This document shows positions 21,695 through 30,097 of a stretch of 37,481 bases of DNA, piece by piece (positions within the stretch are counted from its first letter, which is position 1; every line of letters starts with the position of its first letter). This DNA is from an uncultured Christensenella sp. Its GTDB lineage: Bacteria; Bacillota; Clostridia; Christensenellales; UBA3700. The stretch is from NCBI GenBank assembly GCA_910584635.1, contig CAJUBA010000015.1, positions 1 to 37,481 on the forward strand. The letters run 5' to 3'. The notes beneath the pieces are model-generated. The model was given only the letters and a program-made list of their open reading frames with translations, was not told the DNA's origin and made no database searches. Both the position numbers and the translations under genes were made by a program.

Positions 21695-24600
21695 ATGTCT
21701 AAGAAAGAAATAAGAAAACTTAACGCCGAAAAAGACGAAGGCGCAATAAAAAAGAGCCGTAGAAGAAAATTTGCGGGTAAAATTTTCGCTTCGGTATTCG
21801 TTTTGTTATTCGTAGGGATAGTTATAGGAACTACGGTGGGCAGTTATAAGTTGGCGGAAAGCGTTTGGAACGAAAATATAGGAAACGAAGCGCAAGTTCC
21901 TTTCAACGAATTGTTTTCTTTATTCAAAGGCGTAAGAAAAAATAATGAAAAAGACGTGGTTAGCAACGCTTTTGCGGACGAAGATCTTACGGCGTTTTAC
22001 GCTAACATAAAAAATAAAATGTATCTCGCCGAGGATTACGATCTCGACGTAATGAAAATTTTAAGCAAAGTTTTAGCCGGAGAAGAGGAAGAAAATTCTA
22101 CTGATCAGGAATCTGCAGGCGACGTAAAGATAACTACTCAAGGCACTTATGGTTACGATTTTGTTTACGTTTACGAATATAAAGACGGCAGACGCGTGGA
22201 GAGCAGAGAACCTCTTTCAGACGAAGATTTGCCCGCCGAAGACGGAGGTCAAGAAGAACAGCCTCCGCAAGAGAGTACGGGCAATTCTGCTTTAGACGAA
22301 CTTTTGAAAGAAATTCAATTTGATTTTTCATCGCTTGCGGATTACGACGGCTCAAAAAATATACTTGAAATTTCCGATAAACAACTCGCCGCTTTTATAG
22401 ACGAAGTATTGGGCGGTATAGGCGAGTTTTTCCCCGCGTTAAAAGAAATGGAAACGTCTATGGGTAGCGCGCTCGGCGATTTGCTTCAAATTAAGCAGAT
22501 TATTATCTTCGGCGACGTAAGCGTTCCTCAAAGCGCGGGATTGAAAATCACTCTTAACGTAAAACTTAGAAATCTTATGTCGGCGTTTGTTCAAAAGAAC
22601 CCGGCGCTTTCTTACGTTAGAAGCCTTATGCCGCAAAATATTTACGCTTCGGCTACCGTTTATCCTTGCGACAGAGATCGCGCGATTCAGGTTTCTATAA
22701 ACAAAATGAGCGAAGTCAACGTTGAAAAGATTGTAAGAATCGCCGACGTAGTACTCAAAAAGACGGGAAGCAATATGTCGCTGTCAAAATTGCTTGTCGA
22801 CGTAAATTCCAAAGTAGTAGACACAATAGAGAAGGCTCAAAACGTTATACCGCTTTCTTTCGTAACCAGCGGAAGTATGGAACTTTATCCTATCGAAACG
22901 CTTATGAAGACGCTGAAAGTAGACGTTAGCGAGCAGGCTTTTCTGACTATGATAAGGGACGTAAAACTTCCGAACGCGCAGTCATTGGGATTTGATATAT
23001 ATACGCCCGAAGTAAAACTCAACGATACGAGAGAATTCATTACCGAGGTAAGCGCGAAATACGGAATAGACAATACCGACGGCAAGATAGGCGAACAGAA
23101 TACCATTGCCGACGTAATGAATTTTGCGCAAGGCGAAAGCGTACTCAACAGCATCAACCTCAAATCCATAGATTATTCGGGAGAATATACGGATGAAAAC
23201 GTCAAGGTCGGCGCGAGTTATCAGGCGCTGTCGCACATGCTCTCTTCGTACGTCAACGAAAATGAAATGCTTGGTACTATCAAAGCCAAGATAGTCAATA
23301 TGTCTTCAAACGGAAACGGCGATTTGAGTATAGATATAGAAGTAAACGTGGCGCAAATGTTGGGATTCAACGGAGAAGATACGATGGCGCAACTTATCCG
23401 TCAACTCGTACCCGAAAGCATTTTCGCTACTGCGACTATAGATCTTCAAAATCTGCAACCCACGAGCGTGGAGATAAATAAAGTTGGCGTGGAAAATTCT
23501 CAAAATCATCTCCAAACTCTTACGGCGCTTGCGTCTTCGTTTAATATGGACGTAAGTTCTTTGAGTTACGAATCTATTTGTTCCCAGGTCGACAGCGGTA
23601 TAAAGCAGGGGCTTGCGCAAGTCAAAGAAAAAATCGGTTACGATATTCAATTCAATACGGATAAGGCGTATTTGCCCAGTCTTTACGAAATAATCAGCGG
23701 TACGTCCATCGTAAACGGCGACCTTAAAGAAGACGAGCATTATTTTACTCCGCAAGAGATAAGAAATATGCTCAAACATCTCTATACTTTTGTTTACGAC
23801 GAAGAAAACGACGGTTTTGATCCCAAAGACAATATGGACGGATTTATAGACCAGTTGTATCAAAAATATTTTATAAGCGACTCATACAAACGGACGCTTT
23901 TGGAAGCGTCGCGCAACAATACGTTGCTCGAAGCGATGACGAATATAGGCGGAGATAATTTCGATATTTCCAAAATCAGACTCGACGATATTATAAACGC
24001 GGAAACGGGAATCGTTACGCCCGGCTTGAAGTCTAGGTTAAACGTTACAGATATGTCGGGTGTCGGCGACGACGAAATTCAAGCCGAAAGAATCAAAGAG
24101 GAAATTATTCGCAAATTTAACCCCGTATTTACTCTTGAAGAAACGGCGCATCTTTTAAGTACGCAAGTTAATTTCGCTCAGTCAATTACGTTTATGAATG
24201 ACGTTCAGATAGTGTACGCCAACAACTATTCGGCGGTCGGCGACGATTATCTCGAAATCATAATCAAAGGCAAAGGGGCGATAAGCAACGCAAACGCTAC
24301 TTCGCTTTTGCCTGAATTTATGTATATCGGCATCAAAATAGATTTGGGTAAGATAGTCGACGGCAATAGAAGCGATATGAAAGTTTTCCAAATGGACGTG
24401 AACAGTTTGGAATACAACGTCGAAGAGGAAAGCAAGTTGCAGGATTTGCAGTTGCTGTTAATGCTAATTGACAGAGTAAACGGAAAGTCCAACGCTCCGT
24501 CGCAGCCGGAAAATCCTTCCGAACCGGATACCGAGCCTGCGCCCGAACCTGAGCCTCCCGCGGAACCTGCAATGCAAACGTCGTTGGAAGAAATAATCGC

Positions 24601-26401
24601 AAATATCGAAGAAAAACTCAACGGTAAAAAAGAAGACGGAAACGTAGTAGAACAAGGATTCAAAGACAGAATCCACAACAACGTATTTACCGTAACGTTC
24701 GTAGACAACGGAGGCTTCAGATTAGATCAGACGGTCTATCAGATAGCGCTCAACTCCATATACGGCGACGACGCAAGATTGCAAGGATCGGAAGATAAAC
24801 CGAGCGAAATAGATTTTAGAAACTCCGTTTGTAAAATAAACAATATGCCTGACGAGGTAATTATCGACAGCGTCGCGCTTTCGCTTAAAGAAAGCAACAA
24901 GAGCGACGCAAATAAGGCTGTCGACGAGATAAACGAGAAGTACGCGCTGAAAGACGAAAGCAAACTCGACGCAAGCAACCTCAACGCGGTATTGACGAAT
25001 ATAGGCGACAAAGTAGGTAATTACGCTACGGCGATAGACGGACAAAAACTCGTCGCGGATTTTGCCGACGGTACTAAGAAAACTTTGGAAAATCTACGTC
25101 CTAAAATGGCTCAGGGCGAATTGCTCAATTTCCTTGAAAACAGCGTAAACATAACGGCGCAAGGCTATGAAGATACCCAAATGCTCGGACTTTATATAGT
25201 AAACGAGAAAGAAATGGCTATCGTTTACAAGAGCAAAGTAAAGACGGGCGACGGTAAATATGCTCAACTTCTTCCCGTCGATATAGCGATGGTAGTAAAG
25301 ACTGATACGTCTTTGATAAAGAGCGACGAGATTTGCACGAGTATAGTTTTCAACGACCTTTCGCGAAGCGAAGCGATTGCCATAGATAAGGTAAGAAATA
25401 AGATGAACGCAGGCGGAGCGCCTTCGGACGCGTCCGATTTGGACAGCGCGAACAAGAAATGTTCGGACAGTGTGAAAAATTCTATGAAACCTTTGACGGA
25501 TAATATGGATTTGCGTTTCAGCGTAGAAAACGGAAGCGGAAGTATGATAATGGACGGCATATATGAAATCGCCGCGAATAAGGTAAACTCCGCCAACGTT
25601 TCGCAAAGCGAGATAAAAGCGCATAGTCTTAAAGATACGCTCGAATCGCTCTTTGCAGGACTTGACTTGCGCGGATATACCGGCGCGGCTAAAAACATCA
25701 CTGCGACAGTTCTTGCCGAACAGCAAGCGAATTTCAACGTTTACGCGTCGTCCGCAGGAATAAACGGAATAATAGGCGACGGAAATATCAGTTCAAAGAT
25801 AGACGTCAACACTCTCAAAACAAGTTTGGGAATGAGCAATGTCGCCGACGCCAACGCTTTGACTCTGGCGCAGTCGGGTATAATATGCGCGGGCGATTTG
25901 GATGCGTTGAGAAATTCTTTGGGATACGTCGACGGCGAATCGAAAGTTTTAAGACTTTCCGCCGACAAAGAATGGATGTTGTTTACGTTCTCCGCTAAGA
26001 TGCAATCTGCGATAGGCAGAAATATGTCTATCTTGCCTGAAAAAATGTTCGTTACTGTTTTCGTAGATATAGACGATGCGGACGGCAGAGTGGGAATTGC
26101 GTATAATTCACTTACCGATTCTCAAACAGATACGCTCAAAGCGCTTATGAACGCCAACGCGGAAGGCGCTTCGGGATTTACCGACGCGGGCAATTTCGAT
26201 AAAGTTAAAGACCAACTTATGAATACCGTAATTATAAACAATCCTATCGGAGGCGCAGACGTAACGCTTGGAACGCTGTTGCAGATAAAGAGAGGAACGG
26301 GCGGAGGTTCCGCGCAAATTATGCCTATTGCCGACGTGATTGGGAAGTCCGACGGCGTTGTGGTAGGTACGGGAGCGCTGTCTTTCAACATAAATAGTTA
26401 A
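21695..26401 (+). CDS. Giant membrane-anchored protein with five diverged modules
   Basis: 1568 residues; family not recognised. A basic N-terminus (KKSRRRKFAGK) leads into one membrane segment (~28-50) with no cleavage site, so the rest is probably outside the cell. The body holds five distant copies of one module at about 224-355, 500-615, 808-915, 1138-1245 and 1390-1490. Each has a helix, a hydrophobic strand, then LMPQNIYASATVY / LVPESIFATATIDL / LLPEFMYIGIKIDL / LLPVDIAMVVKTD / ILPEKMFVTVFVDI, and ends with an I-x-I/V-N-x-L/M strand. A Pro/Glu linker separates copies 3 and 4 (~935-960). There are no catalytic motifs, LPXTG or SLH. It could be a scaffold or adhesin, or help envelope biogenesis. 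AAGGTGGG precedes the ATG. The PfkB gene follows after 26 nt. Confidence 0.8.
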   Translation: MSKKEIRKLNAEKDEGAIKKSRRRKFAGKIFASVFVLLFVGIVIGTTVGSYKLAESVWNENIGNEAQVPFNELFSLFKGVRKNNEKDVVSNAFADEDLTAFYANIKNKMYLAEDYDLDVMKILSKVLAGEEEENSTDQESAGDVKITTQGTYGYDFVYVYEYKDGRRVESREPLSDEDLPAEDGGQEEQPPQESTGNSALDELLKEIQFDFSSLADYDGSKNILEISDKQLAAFIDEVLGGIGEFFPALKEMETSMGSALGDLLQIKQIIIFGDVSVPQSAGLKITLNVKLRNLMSAFVQKNPALSYVRSLMPQNIYASATVYPCDRDRAIQVSINKMSEVNVEKIVRIADVVLKKTGSNMSLSKLLVDVNSKVVDTIEKAQNVIPLSFVTSGSMELYPIETLMKTLKVDVSEQAFLTMIRDVKLPNAQSLGFDIYTPEVKLNDTREFITEVSAKYGIDNTDGKIGEQNTIADVMNFAQGESVLNSINLKSIDYSGEYTDENVKVGASYQALSHMLSSYVNENEMLGTIKAKIVNMSSNGNGDLSIDIEVNVAQMLGFNGEDTMAQLIRQLVPESIFATATIDLQNLQPTSVEINKVGVENSQNHLQTLTALASSFNMDVSSLSYESICSQVDSGIKQGLAQVKEKIGYDIQFNTDKAYLPSLYEIISGTSIVNGDLKEDEHYFTPQEIRNMLKHLYTFVYDEENDGFDPKDNMDGFIDQLYQKYFISDSYKRTLLEASRNNTLLEAMTNIGGDNFDISKIRLDDIINAETGIVTPGLKSRLNVTDMSGVGDDEIQAERIKEEIIRKFNPVFTLEETAHLLSTQVNFAQSITFMNDVQIVYANNYSAVGDDYLEIIIKGKGAISNANATSLLPEFMYIGIKIDLGKIVDGNRSDMKVFQMDVNSLEYNVEEESKLQDLQLLLMLIDRVNGKSNAPSQPENPSEPDTEPAPEPEPPAEPAMQTSLEEIIANIEEKLNGKKEDGNVVEQGFKDRIHNNVFTVTFVDNGGFRLDQTVYQIALNSIYGDDARLQGSEDKPSEIDFRNSVCKINNMPDEVIIDSVALSLKESNKSDANKAVDEINEKYALKDESKLDASNLNAVLTNIGDKVGNYATAIDGQKLVADFADGTKKTLENLRPKMAQGELLNFLENSVNITAQGYEDTQMLGLYIVNEKEMAIVYKSKVKTGDGKYAQLLPVDIAMVVKTDTSLIKSDEICTSIVFNDLSRSEAIAIDKVRNKMNAGGAPSDASDLDSANKKCSDSVKNSMKPLTDNMDLRFSVENGSGSMIMDGIYEIAANKVNSANVSQSEIKAHSLKDTLESLFAGLDLRGYTGAAKNITATVLAEQQANFNVYASSAGINGIIGDGNISSKIDVNTLKTSLGMSNVADANALTLAQSGIICAGDLDALRNSLGYVDGESKVLRLSADKEWMLFTFSAKMQSAIGRNMSILPEKMFVTVFVDIDDADGRVGIAYNSLTDSQTDTLKALMNANAEGASGFTDAGNFDKVKDQLMNTVIINNPIGGADVTLGTLLQIKRGTGGGSAQIMPIADVIGKSDGVVVGTGALSFNINS

Positions 26402-26427
26402 AATTTGAAAACAAAAGGAGCATTGAT

Positions 26428-27342
26428 ATGAAAAAGCATTACGATACTTTGACGATAGGTCATATTTCTTTGGATTACAATATCGACTATTTGGATAATC
26501 AGATTATTGAAGTGGGAGGCGCGGTAATTTATTCCTCTGCTTCCGCTTATGCGGGCGGTTACAAGGTAGGCGTAGTAACGAAAGTCGCGCCGGAAGATAA
26601 GGACCGATTAAATACTTTCGTCATAGACAAAGAGGATATTATCTATATCCCGAGTAAAGAATCCACATCTATAAGAAACAAATACCATACCGCGGATAAG
26701 GAGCGTCGCACGTGTACCTGTATCGGTCAAGGCGATCCGTTCACGTTGGCGGATATACCCGACGTCGATTGCGGCGTTTACCATCTTGCCGGATTGATAT
26801 ACGGAGATTTTGACGGACAACTTATAAAAGATTTATCCAAGAAAGGAAAAGTCGCGGTTGACGTTCAGGCGTTGCTGAGACACGCAAACAGACAGACGGG
26901 CGAAATGTACTTTGAAGATTGGAAAGATAAAAAAGAAATCTTACCGTATATTGATTATCTTAAAACGGATACCGCCGAAGCGGAGATACTTACCGGACAG
27001 ACAGATAGAATTCAAGCGGCAAAAATGTTTATTGAGTGGGGCGCGAAAGAAGTAGTAATTACCAATTCGGCGGAAGTACTTGCTTTTGACGGCAAGCAGA
27101 TGTTTACCTGCCCGATAAAAGCGAGAAATCTATCGGGAAGAAGCGGAAGAGGGGATACGACGTTTGCCGCTTATATCACGGAAAGACAGAAACAAAACGT
27201 AGCGGATTCGCTTTTATGGGCGACGGCGACGGTTTCTACGAAAATGGAAGAACCCGGTCCGTACAAAGGCGATAGAAGTGATATAAACGAATACATAAAA
27301 ATGATGTACGGCGAAAAGTTCAGTCCCAAACAAATTATTTAA
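26428..27342 (+). CDS. PfkB-family sugar or nucleoside kinase
   Basis: 304 residues with a ribokinase-like fold. The N-terminal GHISLDYNID and EVGGAVIYSSASAYAGG are the substrate-binding PfkB signature region. The C-terminal signature contains G240-R-G-D243-T with D243 as catalytic base; the usual sequence is GAGD, so the Ala-to-Arg change sits in the anion hole. KTDTAEAEILTG is the conserved strand before the ATP site. The protein lacks most of the small lid domain, which is common in the shorter PfkB members. The substrate cannot be inferred. The ATG follows AAAAGGAG. The genes before and after are close (26 and 14 nt), so it is in one operon with the giant protein and a TSCPD protein. Confidence 0.85.
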   Translation: MKKHYDTLTIGHISLDYNIDYLDNQIIEVGGAVIYSSASAYAGGYKVGVVTKVAPEDKDRLNTFVIDKEDIIYIPSKESTSIRNKYHTADKERRTCTCIGQGDPFTLADIPDVDCGVYHLAGLIYGDFDGQLIKDLSKKGKVAVDVQALLRHANRQTGEMYFEDWKDKKEILPYIDYLKTDTAEAEILTGQTDRIQAAKMFIEWGAKEVVITNSAEVLAFDGKQMFTCPIKARNLSGRSGRGDTTFAAYITERQKQNVADSLLWATATVSTKMEEPGPYKGDRSDINEYIKMMYGEKFSPKQII

Positions 27343-27356
27343 GTGAGGAAGAAATT

Positions 27357-27608
27357 ATGCATTATGATTATAAACCGCGCGGAGTTTGTTCGCAAAAGAT
27401 TGAGTTTGATATAGAAGAGGGAATACTTAAAAACGTGAAGTACGTCGGAGGATGCAACGGCAATCTAAAAGGAATCGGCAGTCTGGTAGAAGGAATGAAA
27501 GTAGAGGAAGTAATAGAAAGGTTGGAAGGTATAAAATGCGGTATAAAACAGTCTTCCTGTCCCGACCAACTTGCCCGCGCTTTAAGAGAAATATCAAATT
27601 CCAAGTAA
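27357..27608 (+). CDS. TSCPD-domain protein (TIGR03905 type, four cysteines)
   Basis: 83 residues. The whole protein is one TSCPD-like domain with conserved cysteines C11, C33, C61 and C68; the last lies in SSCPDQLARAL, the name-giving motif. Length and cysteine pattern match the TIGR03905 family of Clostridia. TSCPD domains also end some class II ribonucleotide reductases, where they may bind nucleic acid or metal. The role of the free-standing form is unknown. AGTGAGGAAGAAATT precedes the ATG. It is the last gene of the operon; no clear terminator follows before the promoter at 27673. Confidence 0.85.
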   Translation: MHYDYKPRGVCSQKIEFDIEEGILKNVKYVGGCNGNLKGIGSLVEGMKVEEVIERLEGIKCGIKQSSCPDQLARALREISNSK

Positions 27609-27672
27609 CAAATAGAGCGGAAGTTTTATTAAAATTAAATTAAAAAAATTGTTATAATTATAAATCATGGTA

Positions 27673-27701
27673 TTGACAAAAAACGCCATATTTATTATAA
27701 T
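27673..27701 (+). promoter_or_regulatory. Consensus promoter of the 128-residue protein
   Basis: TTGACA (27673-27678), 17 bp, TATAAT (27696-27701). Confidence 0.85.
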
Positions 27702-27707
27702 AGATAA

Positions 27708-27810
27708 AAAACGGTCAAAATTCGACTTATATTGCAAGACTGCATTTTGACGGTATTTTTATTTGAAAAATACCCTGGATAGGGGGGATTGAAATGCGGA
27801 GGAAAAAATT
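27708..27810 (+). ncRNA. 5' leader with two hairpins
   Basis: GTCAAAAT (27714-27721) pairs with ATTTTGAC (27744-27751) around a 22-nt loop. A second hairpin, GGTATTTTT-atttg-AAAAATACC (27752-27774), follows immediately. Then come a G-run (GGGGGG, about 27783-27788) and the ribosome site GGAGGAAAAAA. The two hairpins abut and could stack. It may control translation or stability; no known riboswitch motif is seen. Confidence 0.4.
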
Positions 27811-28197
27811 GTGGAAGAGCAAAGATTGAGTTTTGACGACAGAATAAAGTCTATGGGGGAGGACGTGCAGAATTACCATTCGTCGTTGCAAGAATACCTT
27901 TTGTCGTTTAAGAAAGTTAAAAGCAGGCTTAGCAATAGGTGCGACAGTTACAGAGTGGGAAGAGATTTGCTTTGTAAAATGGCTATAGGCGGAAAAACAC
28001 TGAAAATTTATTTGTCAGTTGACGCGAACAGAGCGGAAGTTTTGGAAAAGAAACTTCATTTCAGAGATTTGTCGTCGTCGTTGGCTTATAAAGAAGTGCC
28101 GGCTATGATTCCGGTAAAGTCCGAACTGTGCGTGAAAAAAGTGTGCGAAGTCATAGATATTATGATGCAGGATAAAGGTATAACAAAGAAAAAATAA
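27811..28197 (+). CDS. Conserved small protein of unknown function
   Basis: 128 residues. It starts with GTG at 27811, placed by GGAGG 9 nt upstream. It is soluble and basic: helices in the first half (SFDDRIKSMGEDVQNYHSSL), then SRLSNRCDSYRVGRDLLCKM, a beta hairpin GGKTLKIYLSVD, and YKEVPAMIPVKSELCVKKVC. The pattern (SR-S-xx-D-xxR-G, KTLKIYLSVD, VPxxxxVKSxL) resembles a domain I recall from uncharacterised clostridial proteins, often as repeated units in larger proteins; no function is known. It stands alone between its own promoter and the terminator at 28234. Confidence 0.75.
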   Translation: MEEQRLSFDDRIKSMGEDVQNYHSSLQEYLLSFKKVKSRLSNRCDSYRVGRDLLCKMAIGGKTLKIYLSVDANRAEVLEKKLHFRDLSSSLAYKEVPAMIPVKSELCVKKVCEVIDIMMQDKGITKKK

Positions 28198-28233
28198 GAA
28201 TTTATTAAAATATCGAATATCCCAAAACGTCTT

Positions 28234-28264
28234 ATATTACTCTCGCGTAAATAAGGCGTTTTAT
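28234..28264 (+). terminator. Terminator after the 128-residue protein
   Basis: AAAACG-t-CTTAT (28234-28245) pairs imperfectly with ATAAG-g-CGTTTT, followed by ATTTAT. It is T-rich on the plus strand. Confidence 0.65.
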
Positions 28265-28288
28265 TTATAAAATTAAGGAGTAGAAATT

Positions 28289-28345
28289 ATGTTGACTTTC
28301 GGACGGCAGACAGTTAGGGCGGGAGAAAGACTGATAGGCCGCTGA
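28289..28345 (+). CDS. Possible 18-residue basic peptide
   Basis: ATG at 28289 with AAGGAG 8 nt upstream encodes a short Arg-rich peptide (MLTFGRQTVRAGERLIGR) ending at 28345. The ribosome site is good, but no promoter is clear; it lies just after the terminator. It may instead be the remnant of a longer gene. Its stop abuts the stop of the opposite small ORF. Confidence 0.25.
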   Translation: MLTFGRQTVRAGERLIGR

Positions 28346-28474
28346 TTATATTTGCAGTCCGTTGTCCTCGTCTTTGAGCGACATACTCATATTGTCTTTG
28401 TCTATATCTCTCATTTTGACGCGCAAATTGGATATTTTTTGTTTTTTTATTTTTTCTATCTTTTTCTTATTCAT
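28346..28474 (-). CDS. Small charged protein (42 residues), unknown function
   Basis: Reads leftward from ATG at 28474 to TAA at 28346, with AGAGGT 7 nt before the start. The product begins with a run of Lys (MNKKKIEKIKKQK) and ends acidic (MSMSLKDEDNGLQI); it has no membrane segment or cysteine. Codon use (GAC, AAC, CTC) resembles neighbouring genes, which supports a real gene. No match recognised. It diverges from rlmD, whose promoter is 95 bp away. Confidence 0.5.
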   Translation of the reverse strand: MNKKKIEKIKKQKISNLRVKMRDIDKDNMSMSLKDEDNGLQI

Positions 28475-28568
28475 TCGATTACCTCTGTAATTTTAGTTTG
28501 AGATAAATAGGCAATTATATACATTTATAGATAGATAATTATCTTAATTCAAAATAGTTTTGAGCGAT

Positions 28569-28597
28569 TTGACATTTTTGCATTGTCGTTTTACAAT
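28569..28597 (+). promoter_or_regulatory. Promoter of the RlmD-type gene
   Basis: TTGACA (28569-28574), 17 bp, TACAAT (28592-28597). It fixes the start at 28613, because an in-frame TTG at 28583 lies inside the promoter. Confidence 0.8.
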
Positions 28598-28612
28598 AGT
28601 AGTCGAGGTAAT

Positions 28613-29968
28613 ATGAAAGCAGGAGATAAATTTACGGTTGAAATAACGTCCGTAGGTATGGACGGAGAGGGCGTAACGAGAATCGACAATATGGCGGTTT
28701 TCGTTCCAAAGACTTTGTTTGGAGAAAAAGCCGTAATAGAAATCACGCAGGTAAAAAAATCTTACGCGTTTGCCAAAGTTATCAAGTTGATTGAGGCGAG
28801 CAAGGACAGAGTAGAGCCTGTCTGCGACGTTTGTTTTAAGTGCGGAGGTTGCGAAAATCTACATATATCGTACTCAGAGCAGTTAAAAATAAAAAGGAAT
28901 AACGTTAAAAACTGTATCGACAGAGAATGCGGAATAGATTGCAAAGTCGACGATACGGTGCCTTCTCCCGATACGTTCAATTACCGAAATAAAATTCAAC
29001 TTCCGATAACAAGACGCGCAGGCAAAGCGGTCGGGGGATATTTTGCTCCCAGTACTCATACGGTGGTAGCGTCCAGCGTACGCGGAGAAAAGGGAAAATG
29101 CGTCCTTAACGCTCCCGGCATACAGCAAATCGTTGACGAATTTTTGGAGTACTTAGACGCTAAAAATATATCCGTATACGACGAAAAAACGCGTAGCGGA
29201 CTTGTTAGGCATCTCGTTGTTCGCAAAGTAGGGGAGTCGTTTGCGATATGCGTCGTAATCAACGGAAACAGTCTTCCCGATTATAAAAATTTTGCAGACA
29301 GACTTGCCTCTAAAGGATATAGATTTTCTCTTTACTTATCGATAAATAAAAAAGACACCAACGTAATTTTAGGGGATAAAACTATTTTATTGGTCGGGAC
29401 GCCTACGCTTTCGGGGCAGACGCTCGGAGTGAAGTACGAAGTATCGCTATGTTCCTTTATGCAAATCAACGACAAAGTCAGAGATTTGATATATTCGAGA
29501 GTAGGCGAAATCATAAAGGAGAGCGGAATAGACACCGTCATTGACGCTTACAGCGGAATAGGTATAATGAGCAATATATTTGCCAAATACGCAAAAAAAG
29601 TGTACGCAATAGAAATAGTGGAAGACGCGGTTAAAGACAGCGTCGCGCTTGCCAAAGTCAACGGCAACGCCGATAAGATAGTTTCTATATGCGGAGATTG
29701 CGCTAAGGAACTGCCGTCGATAATTTCCGCTTTGGACAAGTCCATAGTCGTCGTAGATCCTCCTCGCAAAGGTTGCGACAAAAAAGTAATAGACAGTATA
29801 TTGAAAGCGGAACCTACTAAATTGATATACGTATCCTGCAATCCTGCTACACTGGCTCGCGATATTAAATTTCTTCTTGAAAAATATCAAATAGAAAGCG
29901 TTACGCCTTACGATATGTTCCCGCATACAAAATGGGTGGAGACGTTGGTTTGCATGAATAAAACATGA
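28613..29968 (+). CDS. 23S rRNA (uracil-5)-methyltransferase, RlmD/RlmCD type
   Basis: 451 residues. It transfers a methyl group from SAM to C5 of uridine in 23S rRNA (TrmA/RumA family). Residues ~1-60 are a TRAM RNA-binding domain. The [4Fe-4S] cysteines C71, C74, C77 and C80 are in CDVCFKCGGC. The SAM site includes DAYSGIGIMS, VVDPPRKGCD is motif IV, and the nucleophilic Cys lies in YVSCNPATLARD. AGTCGAGGTAAT precedes the ATG. Firmicutes often have one or two such enzymes (RlmCD, TrmFO neighbours), so whether it methylates U747, U1939 or both cannot be told. It is a single-gene transcript. Confidence 0.92.
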   Translation: MKAGDKFTVEITSVGMDGEGVTRIDNMAVFVPKTLFGEKAVIEITQVKKSYAFAKVIKLIEASKDRVEPVCDVCFKCGGCENLHISYSEQLKIKRNNVKNCIDRECGIDCKVDDTVPSPDTFNYRNKIQLPITRRAGKAVGGYFAPSTHTVVASSVRGEKGKCVLNAPGIQQIVDEFLEYLDAKNISVYDEKTRSGLVRHLVVRKVGESFAICVVINGNSLPDYKNFADRLASKGYRFSLYLSINKKDTNVILGDKTILLVGTPTLSGQTLGVKYEVSLCSFMQINDKVRDLIYSRVGEIIKESGIDTVIDAYSGIGIMSNIFAKYAKKVYAIEIVEDAVKDSVALAKVNGNADKIVSICGDCAKELPSIISALDKSIVVVDPPRKGCDKKVIDSILKAEPTKLIYVSCNPATLARDIKFLLEKYQIESVTPYDMFPHTKWVETLVCMNKT

Positions 29969-30037
29969 CGGTAGATTTTAATTAAGCCCTATTATTATAT
30001 TATTATTTAATAAATCAATAAGATTAGTAAAACTGTG

Positions 30038-30067
30038 TTGACTTAGACGTCGATTGCGTTATATAAT
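30038..30067 (+). promoter_or_regulatory. Promoter of the GPH symporter gene
   Basis: TTGACT (30038-30043), 18 bp, TATAAT (30062-30067). Confidence 0.75.
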
Positions 30068-30097
30068 ATACCTGTTATTATTCTATAGGGGAAGTTT

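Noticed and set aside
28583..28612. Upstream TTG start for the RlmD-type gene
   Set aside because: It lies within the promoter (28569-28597); the ATG at 28613 has a ribosome site.
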